NCBI GenBank assembly: GCA_035536935.1
Contig: DATLNC010000065.1
Span: 1-64,000 of the forward strand
Direction: 5' to 3'
Length of the DNA: 64,000 bases
Source: DATMER01 sp035536935
Lineage (GTDB): Bacteria > Acidobacteriota > Thermoanaerobaculia > Multivoradales > UBA5704
The notes beneath the pieces are model-generated. The model made no database searches. It saw only the letters and a list, made by a program, of their open reading frames with translations, and was not told the origin of the DNA. This document shows, piece after piece, positions 1-8,563 of the stretch. Each line of letters begins with the position of its first letter. Position 1 is the stretch's first letter. Position numbers and translations under genes: made by a program.

Positions 1-2
1 GC

Positions 3-218
3 AACGGCACCGGGTTCCTCGGGCGGCTCGCGGTGTCCGAGCTGCTGGACCTTTCCGATCACATCCGGGAGCTGATCCTGGACCGCCGGCCCGCGTCCGA
101 GATCAAGCGGGCGGCCAAAGAAGAGGGGATGACCTTCCTGCGCGAGTCGGCGCTCGAGATGGTCTTCCGGGGAGTGACGACGCTGCGTGAGATCAACAAA
201 GTCACCTTCGTGGACTAG
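3..218 (+). CDS. GspE/PilB-type secretion ATPase, C-terminal end (partial)
   Basis: Only the last 71 residues are in the window. They match the end of the assembly ATPase that powers type IV pili and type II secretion: a GTGFLGR turn like the TGYxGR stretch of the family, a SELLDLSDHIRELI helix, and a C-terminal segment with GMTFLRESAL. Cytoplasmic hexameric motor. It is followed by pilM, pilN, pilO, a secretin and pseudopilins in the same direction, which supports the call. Family identity is fairly secure; whether it is a PilB or a GspE cannot be decided from this piece. Confidence 0.85.
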   Translation, partial: NGTGFLGRLAVSELLDLSDHIRELILDRRPASEIKRAAKEEGMTFLRESALEMVFRGVTTLREINKVTFVD

Positions 219-1197
219 CGGTATCCGTAAGCTGCTCGGGTACGACCCGGTGCCGGCGCCGCCGCACGCCTTTTCTCTGGATGGGCGCCGGCTGCGCTAT
301 GGCCAGTTCGTGCGCGACCGCCAGGGCTTCCGGCTGCGCAACTGGCGCCAGGCGCCCCTGCCCCCGGATTCCTTCCACAGCGGCCTGCTGGGAGGACCCT
401 TGCGCGATCCCGCGGCCTTCACCTCCTTCGTGGGCGGCCTGGTCCAGGGGCAGGGCAGCGGGATTCGCGAGGCCTCCCTGGTCGTGCCCGACGCCTGGCT
501 GCGGGTGAGCTTCTCGGAGATCACCGACGTGCCCAGCCAGACCGAGGCGCGCGACGAGGTGCTGCGCTGGAAGCTGCGCCGCCTCGTCCCCTTCCGGGTG
601 GACGAGCTGCGCGTCAGCGCCGCCGAGGTCGAGCCGCTGCCGGTCCAGGAAGAGCCCCGGCGCCTGCTCCTGGGCTTCGGCGTCGAGCAGCTCCTCGCAC
701 AAGTGGAAGACGCCTTCGCCGCCCACCATGTGCGTATCGGCCGCATCACCAGCTCCAGCCTGGCGCTGCTGTCGGCGGTCGAGATCCCGCCCACGGATGG
801 CTTTTCGGCGGTCGTCCAGGTCGAGCCCGAGGGCTACACCCTGATCTTCGCGCGCGGCGGCGAGCCCGTGCTGCATCGCTACAAGCCATTCACGGGCGGG
901 ATGCCCGAGGGCCCGCAGGTCAGTTTCGTGACCCGCGACCTCAAGCTCACCCGCAACTTCCTCCACGAGCACTTCCCCGGCTCGACGCTCGGTCCCATGC
1001 TGCTGCTGGCGCCGCCCGAGGAGGAGCAGAACTGGATGGAGCGCCTGCGCGAGGGGCTCGGCGAGGGCCCGGCTACCCCCTCCGTCCTCCCGATCGACGG
1101 CCGCACCCTGCCCTCCCTGCGCAGCGAAGATCCGGTCGCTCCCCCCTGGCGCGAGATCGCGCCCATGCTCGGCGCCGTCCGGCAGGAGATCGCATAA
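187..1197 (+). CDS. pilM: PilM-like actin-fold pilus assembly protein
   Basis: 336 residues with no signal peptide or membrane segment, sitting between the motor ATPase and a PilN-like gene. This is the expected place of the cytoplasmic PilM/GspL actin-like protein that links the inner-membrane PilN/O complex to the motor. The ATG at 187 overlaps the upstream gene by 32 bases; no other ATG precedes the conserved-looking IRKLLGYDPVPAPPHAF stretch, and a GTG at 250 is the alternative. The stop TAA overlaps the next ATG by one base, so the genes are translationally coupled. The assignment leans on synteny. Confidence 0.75.
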   Translation: MRSTKSPSWTSGIRKLLGYDPVPAPPHAFSLDGRRLRYGQFVRDRQGFRLRNWRQAPLPPDSFHSGLLGGPLRDPAAFTSFVGGLVQGQGSGIREASLVVPDAWLRVSFSEITDVPSQTEARDEVLRWKLRRLVPFRVDELRVSAAEVEPLPVQEEPRRLLLGFGVEQLLAQVEDAFAAHHVRIGRITSSSLALLSAVEIPPTDGFSAVVQVEPEGYTLIFARGGEPVLHRYKPFTGGMPEGPQVSFVTRDLKLTRNFLHEHFPGSTLGPMLLLAPPEEEQNWMERLREGLGEGPATPSVLPIDGRTLPSLRSEDPVAPPWREIAPMLGAVRQEIA

Positions 1198-1943
1198 TGG
1201 GCGAAATACGGGCGCACCTGAACCTTTCGCGGCGGCCGTTTCTCAACACGCGGCCCGTCACCCGGGTGGCGCTGCTCCTCTGGGCTCTCGGCGGGCTGCT
1301 CCTGCTGGGCAACGTGACCCTGTTCTGGAACTACCTCTCGGGCTCGACCGAAAAGCGCGACGAGCTGGGCCGCATGGAAGAGCAGGTGGAGCGCGAGCGG
1401 GAGGCGATCGGCCAGCTGGAAGCCCGCCTCGCCGCTCTGAACCTGGAGCAGCAGAACGAGCAGGTCGAGTTCCTGAACCGTAAGATCGCGGAGCGCACCT
1501 TCTCCTGGAGCCTGCTCTTCGACCGGTTGACCGCGATCATGCCGAACAACGTGCGCCTGATCCAGCTCCAGCCGGCGGCGATCAGCGGGAAAGAGGGCCC
1601 GCGGAGGGGCCGGAACGCCGCCGAGAGGGACGCGCCGCTCGCCAGTGACCGGGTGCCGCTGGTCATCGCCGCCGAGGCCAAGAACGACGAAGAGATGTAC
1701 CAGTTCGTCGACAACATGTTCGGCGACTACTTCGAGAACCCGGACCTCCTGGGGGAAGCTCAGAGCGACGAGGGGGACCGCATCACGTTCAACATCCATG
1801 TGACCTACAAGCCGCGCAACCCGACGCCTGGCGTAACGGTCGAGGAAGTGCCGGAGGTGGTGGAGGAAGAGACTCCCGCGGCACCTGCTCCCCGCGTGGC
1901 GCCTCCCACGGAAGGTCCAGCCGACGAATCGGAGACGGAATGA
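1197..1943 (+). CDS. pilN: PilN-like inner-membrane pilus assembly protein
   Basis: 248 residues: a short cytoplasmic N-terminus (HLNLSRRPFLNTRP, the usual PilN start that contacts PilM), one transmembrane helix at about residues 22-45, then a charged coiled coil (about 50-100), a ferredoxin-like periplasmic domain and an acidic proline-rich tail. It would pair with PilO in the periplasm. The start overlaps the pilM stop, and its stop overlaps the pilO start (ATGA). Confidence 0.8.
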   Translation: MGEIRAHLNLSRRPFLNTRPVTRVALLLWALGGLLLLGNVTLFWNYLSGSTEKRDELGRMEEQVEREREAIGQLEARLAALNLEQQNEQVEFLNRKIAERTFSWSLLFDRLTAIMPNNVRLIQLQPAAISGKEGPRRGRNAAERDAPLASDRVPLVIAAEAKNDEEMYQFVDNMFGDYFENPDLLGEAQSDEGDRITFNIHVTYKPRNPTPGVTVEEVPEVVEEETPAAPAPRVAPPTEGPADESETE

Positions 1944-2569
1944 AGGACCAATCCGAGATCTGGCGCCTGCGCCTCTGGGTCTGGGTGCCCGCGCTGCTCT
2001 TCTTCCTGGCCAACGCCGTGGCGTTCTCCGTCTATCGCTTCGGCTACGCCGACCAGGTACAGTCGCTGGAAGCCGGCCTCGGGGAAGCTCAGAAGCAGCT
2101 CCAGCCGGAGCTGCTGAAGCGCAAGGAGCTGGAGCGCCGCCTCCAGCGCGCCGCCGCTGCGGAGGTCGCGGTCAGGCAGCTCTACAATGAGCAGTTCTCG
2201 ACCCGCAGCCAGCGGATGACCCGGGCGACGAGCGAGATCAAGTCGCTGGCCCGCAAGGCCGGGCTCCATCCGCGCGCGCTCTCCTACCCCGAGGAGGCGA
2301 TCGAGGACTACGGCCTGGTCAAGCGGTCGCACAACTTCACCGTCGAGGGGACCTACCTGGAGCTGCGGCAGTTCATCAACCTGATGGAGCACTCCGACTC
2401 GTTCCTGACCCTGGAGGCGATCACGCTCTCCGAGGCGGGCCAGGATACGGGTCCGGAGCTGCGGATGAGCCTCAAGATCTCGACCCTGTTCTCCCTTGAG
2501 CCCGGTTCGGTAGATGCGGGAGCGGCGCGCCGCGTCGCCGCGCGCACCGGTGGGAGGTCGTCGTCGTGA
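1940..2569 (+). CDS. pilO: PilO-like inner-membrane pilus assembly protein
   Basis: 209 residues with one membrane helix near residues 11-33, a coiled coil (about 38-75) and a ferredoxin-like periplasmic domain, the PilO/GspM layout. Overlaps pilN upstream and the next gene downstream by four bases each. Its role as alignment subcomplex partner of PilN is inferred from layout and gene order. Confidence 0.78.
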   Translation: MKDQSEIWRLRLWVWVPALLFFLANAVAFSVYRFGYADQVQSLEAGLGEAQKQLQPELLKRKELERRLQRAAAAEVAVRQLYNEQFSTRSQRMTRATSEIKSLARKAGLHPRALSYPEEAIEDYGLVKRSHNFTVEGTYLELRQFINLMEHSDSFLTLEAITLSEAGQDTGPELRMSLKISTLFSLEPGSVDAGAARRVAARTGGRSSS

Positions 2570-3207
2570 ACGAGGGGCGCACCAAGATGCTGCTGGCCGT
2601 CCTCGGCATCGTGGTCCTGTTCGCGGCCTGGCACTGGGTCGGGCCCGCCATGGGGATGGGCGGCGGAGAAGAGGTCGGCGGCAAAGACGACTCCGGAGAC
2701 TTCGCGCCCATGGGGCGGGTCGGCGCCCTCGGGCAGACGGCGGAGCGGCCGCAGGTCGAAGAGGTGGTGGACCTGCGCATCGCCGAGCTCGGGGGCACGG
2801 CGCGCGACTACAAGCCGGGGCGCGACCCCTGGCGCTTCGTGGCGCCTCCGCCTCCTCCTCCGGCGCCCACTCCGCCGCCGCCGAAGCCGCTCTCGGAAGC
2901 CGAGCTCAGGGCGCGGGAGGCGGCGGAGAAGCGTCTGGCGGAGATGCGGGCTGCCGCCGCCGCGGCCGCAGCCGCCAAGGCGGCCGAGCCGCAGCCGCCG
3001 CAGTTCACGCTCCAATATCTGGGCAAGTTCGGCCCTCCAGAGCGCCCGATCGCCGTCTTCACGGACGGAAAGAACATCCTCAACGTACAAGAGGGTGAGG
3101 TGATACAAGACAGGTTCATCGTGGGCCAGATCGGGTTCGAGTCCGTGGAGATCCAATTCGTGGGCTTTCCCAACTGGCCGCCGCAGAAGCTGCCCGTCGG
3201 GCGCTAG
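2566..3207 (+). CDS. PilP/GspC-like periplasmic linker protein
   Basis: 213 residues starting with GTG that overlaps the pilO stop (GTGA). One N-terminal membrane helix (LLAVLGIVVLFAAWHWV), a flexible Pro/Ala/Glu-rich middle (about residues 85-145), then a compact beta domain (FTLQYLGKFGPPERPIAVF, followed by GKNILNVQEGEVI) of the kind that docks on secretin N-domains in PilP and GspC. No lipobox, unlike classical PilP. The position directly before the secretin is the main support. Confidence 0.65.
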   Translation: MNEGRTKMLLAVLGIVVLFAAWHWVGPAMGMGGGEEVGGKDDSGDFAPMGRVGALGQTAERPQVEEVVDLRIAELGGTARDYKPGRDPWRFVAPPPPPPAPTPPPPKPLSEAELRAREAAEKRLAEMRAAAAAAAAAKAAEPQPPQFTLQYLGKFGPPERPIAVFTDGKNILNVQEGEVIQDRFIVGQIGFESVEIQFVGFPNWPPQKLPVGR

Positions 3208-3227
3208 CTGCCAAGAACGGAGGAAGA

Positions 3228-5768
3228 GTGTCGAAGATGCGTGAAGTCACCGTGCGGTTCCCGATCCTGCTGCTCCTGCTGGCGGTCCTCGTGCCGATTG
3301 CCTCCTGCACGAGCCACCTGGCCTCGCGCCAGGCCGAGATCGCCGCGCAGCGTGGCGACTGGGACCAGGCCGTTCTGGAATACATGAAGGCCGTGGAGCA
3401 GAGCCCGGAGAACCTCGCCTACAAGGCATCCCTGATCCGCGCCAAGATCAAGGCGTCGCAGGCCCACTTCGAAAAGGGCCAGGAGTACGAGAAGGCGGGG
3501 GTGATCGAGCGCGCGCTGATCGAGTACCAGCAGGCCGTGCAGCTCGATACCACCAACCAGTATGCCCTCTCCCAGCTCGAGCACGTGCGGCAGGCGTACG
3601 CGGCCCAGCGCGCCAACCGCGAGTCGACCACCATCGACCAGTTGAAGAAGAAGACGCGCGGCACCCGGCCGCAGCCGCCCGTGCTCAACCCGCGCTCGGA
3701 CAAGCCGATCGACATGGAGTTCCCCGAGCCGGTCTCCATCATGCAGATCTACCGCGCCCTCGGCCAGGCGTTCGGGATCAACGTCCTGTTCGATCCCAAC
3801 CTCAAGGACCAGGAGATCGGCATCGAGCTCAAGCAGGTGACGGCACAATCCGCGCTCGAGACCCTGATGCGCGCCGGCAACCACTTCTACAAGGTGATCG
3901 ACGAGCACACGATCATCATCGCCCAGGACACGCCGCAGAACCGGCGCACCTATGAAGACCTCGTCATCCAGACCTTCTTCCTCTCCAACTCCGAGGTGAA
4001 GGACATGATGACGATCCTGCGCAGCCTGGTGGACGCCAAGAAGATCGCCACCAACGAGCAGCTCAACGCCATCATCCTGCGCGACACGGCCGACAAGGTG
4101 AAGGTGGCCGAGCGCATCATCGAGGCCAACGACAAGTCCAAGGCCGAGGTGGTGATCGACGTCGAGCTGCTGCAGATCAACTCGCTGCGGCTGCGCGACA
4201 TCGGGGTGAGCCTGTCCTCCTACCAGGTCCAGCAGACGCTCGACACGGGCGCCGCGACCCCCGGCACGGGCACCGGCGGCAGCACGGGCGGCGCGACCAG
4301 CGCCGGGCGCGTGCGCGTTTCCGACCTGGAGTTCCTCAACCAGAGCAACTGGTTCCTGACGCTGCCGAACTTCCTCTACAACTTCGTCAAGCAGAACTCC
4401 GACGCGCAGCTCCTGGCCAAGCCTCAGCTCCGCATCACCGAGGGCGAGAAGGCGAGCCTCGTCATCGGCGACAAGGTGCCGATCCCGCTGACCACCTTCA
4501 ATACCTCGAACACGGTCGGCGGCAGCGTCGTGCCCATCACCTCCTTCCAGTACCAGGACGTGGGCATCCGGATCGACCTCGAGCCGCGGGTGCACCACAA
4601 CCGGGAAGTGACGCTCAAGGTCAAGGTCGCGGTCGACCAGATCAACTCCTACCGCGGCGACCAGCCGATCATCGGCACGCGCACCATCGAGTCGGTCATC
4701 CGCCTGCAGGACGGCGAGACCAACTTCCTGGCCGGCCTGATCCGCAGCGACGAAGCCAACTCCGAGAACGGCATGCCGGGGCTCTCCGAGATCCCGATCC
4801 TCGGCCGGCTGTTCTCCAACAAGCGGACCGATGCGCAGCGCACCGACGTCATCCTGACCCTGACGCCGCACATCATCCGCAACGCCGAGATCACCGAAGA
4901 GGACCTGCTGCCGATCTGGGTCGGCACCGAGGCCAACATCACCTTCCGCGGCGGCAGCCCGCGCGTCGAGTCCGACGTCGACGGTCCGTTCGAGACGGGT
5001 GAAGAGACCCCGGAGGAGATCCAGGACGCCATCCGCCGCCGGCTCCAGCGCCTGCCGCGGGGCCTGCGTCCCGAAGACAGCGGCGAGATGATCGACGAGG
5101 GCGAAGGCGAGGTCCCCGAAGAGCAGCAGCCGCCGCCGGGCATCGACCTCGCTCCATCGGCGCCGCCGAGCGACATCTTCCGGCCGCCGACCACCAACCC
5201 GCTCGACAGCCCGCCGCCGAATCCGCCGGACTCGGAGGATGAGGATGTGGAGGAGCCGCCGGGTGATCAGGCATCGGTGGCTCCCCGAGCCCTGCTCGGC
5301 GGGAACCTGCGCACGGAGCGCTCAGCGGAGTCGGCCGGGGCCACGCTGCGTGCGAGGACGCCGGCGCCGGTGCAGGTCTGGCTCGCTCCTCGCAACCTGA
5401 AAGTGAATCCGGGCGAGCGCTTCGTCGTCAAGGTGCAGGCGTCGGCCGACCGTCCGATCTCGCACCTGCCGCTGGCGCTCGCCTACGACCCGGCGGTTCT
5501 CGTGGTCGAGCAGGTGGAGCGCGGGACCTTCCCGGGCGAGGCGCAGATCCTGGTCGACGCCTCGCGTCCCGGCGAGGTCGTGCTCGGCGCGAGCCGCATG
5601 GGCGAAGTGCCCGGGGTGACCGGGCAGGGCACCGTGGCCTTGATCACCTTCCGGGCCGTCCGCTCGGGCTCGACCCGGATCGACTTCTCGCGCAGCAAGG
5701 CGATGGACGCCGAGCTGCAGCCGGTGGTCCCGGTGAGGGCGAGATCCGTTGCCGTCTCGGTGAGATAG
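3228..5768 (+). CDS. Secretin (PilQ/GspD-like) with TPR N-terminus and cohesin-like C-terminus
   Basis: 846 residues from a GTG with a good ribosome site (ATG three codons on is the alternative). N-terminus is a lipoprotein signal with lipobox IASC (Cys27). Then TPR-like helices (about 35-125), secretin N-domains, and the secretin beta-barrel gate (about 390-560, with FLAGLIRSDE and GLSEIPILGRLF). After an acidic proline-rich linker comes a separate beta domain (about 715-846: VWLAPRNLKVNPGERFVV, then LPLALAYDPAVL) resembling a cohesin fold. It should form the outer-membrane channel. The TPR and cohesin-like additions are unusual; the partner of the latter is unknown. Confidence 0.9.
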   Translation: MSKMREVTVRFPILLLLLAVLVPIASCTSHLASRQAEIAAQRGDWDQAVLEYMKAVEQSPENLAYKASLIRAKIKASQAHFEKGQEYEKAGVIERALIEYQQAVQLDTTNQYALSQLEHVRQAYAAQRANRESTTIDQLKKKTRGTRPQPPVLNPRSDKPIDMEFPEPVSIMQIYRALGQAFGINVLFDPNLKDQEIGIELKQVTAQSALETLMRAGNHFYKVIDEHTIIIAQDTPQNRRTYEDLVIQTFFLSNSEVKDMMTILRSLVDAKKIATNEQLNAIILRDTADKVKVAERIIEANDKSKAEVVIDVELLQINSLRLRDIGVSLSSYQVQQTLDTGAATPGTGTGGSTGGATSAGRVRVSDLEFLNQSNWFLTLPNFLYNFVKQNSDAQLLAKPQLRITEGEKASLVIGDKVPIPLTTFNTSNTVGGSVVPITSFQYQDVGIRIDLEPRVHHNREVTLKVKVAVDQINSYRGDQPIIGTRTIESVIRLQDGETNFLAGLIRSDEANSENGMPGLSEIPILGRLFSNKRTDAQRTDVILTLTPHIIRNAEITEEDLLPIWVGTEANITFRGGSPRVESDVDGPFETGEETPEEIQDAIRRRLQRLPRGLRPEDSGEMIDEGEGEVPEEQQPPPGIDLAPSAPPSDIFRPPTTNPLDSPPPNPPDSEDEDVEEPPGDQASVAPRALLGGNLRTERSAESAGATLRARTPAPVQVWLAPRNLKVNPGERFVVKVQASADRPISHLPLALAYDPAVLVVEQVERGTFPGEAQILVDASRPGEVVLGASRMGEVPGVTGQGTVALITFRAVRSGSTRIDFSRSKAMDAELQPVVPVRARSVAVSVR

Positions 5769-5780
5769 GAAGGTTGATCC

Positions 5781-6266
5781 ATGATGGGTGCGATATCGAG
5801 GAAGTTATCGACGCGCGGTCAGGCCGGCTACACCCTCGCCGAGCTGGTGATGGTCGCCGCGGTGATGGTGATCCTGGCCGGAGCGGCGTTTCCCGCGGTC
5901 AAGTTCACCGCCCGGCGGACCAAGGAGATGGAGCTGCGGCACGACCTGCGGATGATGCGCGAGGCGATCGACACCTACAAGCGCTACAGCGACATGGGCC
6001 TGCTGCCGATCGATGTCGGCGCCGAAGGATACCCGGCCGAATTGGAAGACCTTGTCGAAGGAGTGGAGATCGCGGGCCAGATCGACCGCAAGCTCAAGCT
6101 GCTGCGGCGGATCCCGGTGGACCCGATGACCGGCGAGGCGGAATGGGGCATGCGCAGCTTCCAGGACGAGCCCGATTCCGACTCCTGGGGCGGCGAGAAC
6201 GTCTTCGACGTCTACTCGCAATCGAGCGGCGTCGGGCTCAACGGAGTGCCCTACCGCGATTGGTGA
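5781..6266 (+). CDS. Type IV pilin/pseudopilin-like protein
   Basis: 161 residues with a prepilin-peptidase site: GYTLAELVMV, with Gly before the cleavage point, Tyr at mature position 1 instead of Phe, Glu at +5, followed by a hydrophobic helix. The globular part ends in NGVPYRDW, shared with the next pseudopilin (DGTPYAEW) and typical of GspG-like major pseudopilins. Two adjacent ATGs (5781, 5784); an AGGAAGG ribosome site lies upstream. Confidence 0.85.
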   Translation: MMGAISRKLSTRGQAGYTLAELVMVAAVMVILAGAAFPAVKFTARRTKEMELRHDLRMMREAIDTYKRYSDMGLLPIDVGAEGYPAELEDLVEGVEIAGQIDRKLKLLRRIPVDPMTGEAEWGMRSFQDEPDSDSWGGENVFDVYSQSSGVGLNGVPYRDW

Positions 6267-6283
6267 AAAAAGGAAGGTGTGCG

Positions 6284-6718
6284 ATGCACGATCCCAAGCC
6301 CAAGATCAAGAGAAACTCCGAGAGCGGCTTCACCCTGCTGGAGCTGATCGTCGTCATAGCCATCATCGGCATCCTGGCGGCGATCGCGATGCCCAAGCTC
6401 AAGGACGTGCCGCGCAAGGCCAATGAGGCGGTCCTCAAGACGAACCTGCACACTCTGCGCGATGTGATCGATCAGCACTACGGCGACAAGGGCCGCTATC
6501 CCGCCAGCCTCGAAGCCCTGGTCGAAGCGGGATACCTGCGCAAGATCCCGAACGACATCACCAAGCGCAGCGACACCTGGGTAGTCGTTACCGAAGAGGT
6601 CGACCCGGACAACCCGCCCGTGGAGACCGAGGAGGGAGACGGAGGGCCGGGCATCGTCGACGTGCACTCGGGCTCCCCGGCCATCGCTCTCGACGGGACG
6701 CCTTACGCGGAATGGTGA
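6284..6718 (+). CDS. GspG-like pseudopilin
   Basis: 144 residues from ATG at 6284, preceded by AAAAAGGAAGG. Canonical processing site GFTLLELIVV with Glu at +5, then AIIGILAAIAMP and a GspG-like body (KTNLHTLRDVIDQHYGDKG, YPASLEALVEAGYLRKIP). Substrate of prepilin peptidase; forms the periplasmic pseudopilus or pilus core. A longer frame open back to 5774 is rejected because it runs through the preceding pseudopilin. Confidence 0.9.
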   Translation: MHDPKPKIKRNSESGFTLLELIVVIAIIGILAAIAMPKLKDVPRKANEAVLKTNLHTLRDVIDQHYGDKGRYPASLEALVEAGYLRKIPNDITKRSDTWVVVTEEVDPDNPPVETEEGDGGPGIVDVHSGSPAIALDGTPYAEW

Positions 6719-7560
6719 TGGAGAAAGATTGCAAGACTCCCTCTCCCTCGGCACGGGGGAGAGGGGGGATGGGATCAACCTCATCGGAGGCGGGGTACAA
6801 CCTCGTCATCCTGATGGTGACGCTCACCCTGCTCAACATCGCGCTCGCGATCGCGTTGCCGAAGTGGAGCCACGTGATCCGCCGCGAGCGGGAGGAAGAG
6901 CTGATCTCGCGCGGTTTTCAGTACGCCGAGGCCATCCGCATCTACCAGAACCGGTTCCAGCAGCTGCCCATGCGACTCGAGGACCTCGTCGAGCGCGAGC
7001 CGCGCTCGATCCGCAAGCTCTGGAAGGACCCGATGACCGAGGACGGCAGGTGGGTGCTGATCCCGCCCGGAGGCCAGGGCCAGCCGCTCACTCCGCCTGG
7101 CCCTGACGGCCAGCCGCTGCCCGGGAGCGGGCAGGGGGATTCGAATGGCGGCCCGCAGGAGCCGGACGACGACCTGGAGATCGATCCGGATACCGGCATC
7201 GGCCAGAAGAAAGGGACCCAGCAGGTGGGGCCGTTCACGGGAGTCCGCAGCCGCAGCAGCAAAGAGTCGATCCTGATCTTCAACGGCCGGACCCGCTACG
7301 ACGAGTGGCAGTTCACGCTGGAGATGATCCAGGGGCTGATGGTCAATCCCAACGGCATCGGAGGGGATCCCACGCGCGGCAACGTCGCCGGGGGAGACCC
7401 CACGCGCCTCCCGAACCTGAGCACTCGCTGGCTGGGCCGTCCGCTGCCCGCGTTCCTCACGCCCCCCGGGAGCCAGATGCCCCAGGACGGCCAGATGCCC
7501 GACGGCCGCACCCCGAACCCCCGTACCCCGAACCCGAAGCCAAACCCCCGCCGCCGCTGA
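6712..7560 (+). CDS. Pseudopilin-like protein with proline-rich tail
   Basis: Up to 282 residues if started at ATG 6712; ATG 6769 (263 residues) is more likely because the first 19 codons are made by a dispersed palindromic repeat (6737-6779), whose GGGAGAGGGGGG also supplies a ribosome-site-like sequence for 6769. AGYNLVILMV plus a hydrophobic segment and FQYAEAIRIYQNRF resemble the N-terminal helix of pseudopilins, but Glu+5 is missing (Val instead). Domain ends near residue 230; the tail is Pro/Gly/Asp-rich. Last gene of the secretion operon. A minor pseudopilin is the best guess. Confidence 0.65.
   Translation: MVMEKDCKTPSPSARGRGGMGSTSSEAGYNLVILMVTLTLLNIALAIALPKWSHVIRREREEELISRGFQYAEAIRIYQNRFQQLPMRLEDLVEREPRSIRKLWKDPMTEDGRWVLIPPGGQGQPLTPPGPDGQPLPGSGQGDSNGGPQEPDDDLEIDPDTGIGQKKGTQQVGPFTGVRSRSSKESILIFNGRTRYDEWQFTLEMIQGLMVNPNGIGGDPTRGNVAGGDPTRLPNLSTRWLGRPLPAFLTPPGSQMPQDGQMPDGRTPNPRTPNPKPNPRRR
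6737..6779. repeat. Dispersed palindromic repeat, copy a (inside a reading frame)
   Basis: CCCTCTCCC/GGGAGAGGG-type palindromic element ending in GGGGGATGGGATCAAC. The same right-hand end, GATGGGATCAA, occurs in copies at 44348-44404 and 45987-46044. Here the element lies in the 5' end of the pseudopilin gene and, if translation starts at 6712, is translated. Confidence 0.7.
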
Positions 7561-7564
7561 TGCC

Positions 7565-8008
7565 ATGAAGGTGAGGATCAAGCGGCTCCCAGCCGCCCGG
7601 GACCTCCCGCTTCCCTCCGCCGCTTCGCCGGGGAGCTCCGGCTTCGACCTGCGCGCCGCGGTCGAAGACGAGGTGGTGCTCCGTCCCGGCGAGCGCCTGC
7701 TCGTCCCCACCGGCCTGGTGCTGGAGATCCCCCGCGGCTGGGAGGGCCAGGTCCGTCCGCGGAGCGGCCTCGCCCTCCGCAACGGCATCGGCATCCTCAA
7801 CGCTCCGGGCACGATCGACAGCGACTACCGGGGCGAGGTCGGAGTGATCCTGGTCAACCTGGGAGAAGCCCCTTTCGCCCTGAAACGCGGCGACCGCATC
7901 GCCCAACTCGTCATCGCCCGGGTCGAGCCTGTCGAGTGGGACGAGGTGGAAACTCTGGAAGACACCGGGCGGGGAGCGGGCGGTTTCGGATCGACCGGGC
8001 TTGGCTAA
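7565..8008 (+). CDS. dut: dUTP diphosphatase
   Basis: 147 residues, the usual length of a trimeric dUTPase that hydrolyses dUTP to dUMP and keeps uracil out of DNA. All five motifs are visible: SSGFDLRA (24-31), RPRSGLALRNGIGI, GTIDSDYRGE with the catalytic Asp, RIAQLVI, and the C-terminal GAGGFGSTG lid. Starts five bases after the pseudopilin stop and ends just before repeat array 1. Confidence 0.97.
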   Translation: MKVRIKRLPAARDLPLPSAASPGSSGFDLRAAVEDEVVLRPGERLLVPTGLVLEIPRGWEGQVRPRSGLALRNGIGILNAPGTIDSDYRGEVGVILVNLGEAPFALKRGDRIAQLVIARVEPVEWDEVETLEDTGRGAGGFGSTGLG

Positions 8009-8068
8009 CTCTGTAAAGGGCGGGGGCCGGAGCCTTCAAGGATACCGGAGGAGCGGTTCGGCGTTCAT

Positions 8069-8461
8069 CCTACGTTGAAAAGCAGACTGCCCTTTCAACA
8101 TGGGATGCAGACTCTTCAACACGGGAAGCTTCCCTTTCAACGTAGGCAGGCTTCTATGTTGAAGAGTGGCGAATCTTTTCAACACGGGAACCTTGCTACG
8201 CTGAAAGGACTCTTTCCCACGTTGAAGAGTGAGCAGGGTACGTTGAAGAGTGAACCGTCTATTCAACATAGGAAGGTTGCGTTGCAACGTATCGGGTCCA
8301 GATTTCAACACGGGAAGGTTACTCTTCAACATGGGAAGCCCGACTTTCAACGTACCGAGTTGTCTACGTTGAAAAGGCAGCCCGCTTTTCAACATACCGG
8401 CCTTCCTTTTCAACGTAGGGTCGTGCCCTTTCAACGTAGGAACCTTCCCTTTCAACGTAGG
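8069..8461. repeat. Helically phased repeat array 1 (19 units, 21-bp pitch)
   Basis: A 7-nt core, TTCAACR or its complement YGTTGAA, sits at position 8073 + 21n for n = 0 to 18 without one indel. Seventeen cores are exact and two have one mismatch (8199, 8283). Thirteen are forward; six (8073, 8157, 8199, 8220, 8241, 8367) are inverted in place, so the grid is kept while orientation switches. The 14-nt spacers are not copies of each other, though many carry GGAA or CCTT next to the core (forward units often read TTCAACGTAGG). Fills most of the 555-bp gap between dut and the TMEM175 gene. Both strands are free of stops for about 140 codons, but no known protein is recognised. Confidence 0.92.
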
Positions 8462-8563
8462 ATCGTTCCCTCGGCGTCACGGCGATGCAACCGGAGGTAG
8501 ACTGGCCGAACGGGATGGAAGGCGGACGCGTTTACGGGCGCGAGCGCATGGAGATCGACCCTC

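Noticed and set aside
3204..4871. A 555-codon minus-strand frame across the secretin.
   Set aside because: A shadow of the secretin; His/Asp/Leu/Val-rich nonsense composition.
8069..8461. Array 1 as a CRISPR.
   Set aside because: Repeats of 7 nt with 14-nt spacers and inverted units do not fit any CRISPR, and there are no cas genes.
8036..8500. Two overlapping 140-codon open frames, one on each strand, across array 1 (FQRR- and TLKS-rich heptads).
   Set aside because: Openness follows partly from the 21-bp period (no stop in the core in these frames). No recognised domain, no good ribosome site, and core inversions alternate the encoded heptad type, which does not look like a protein.
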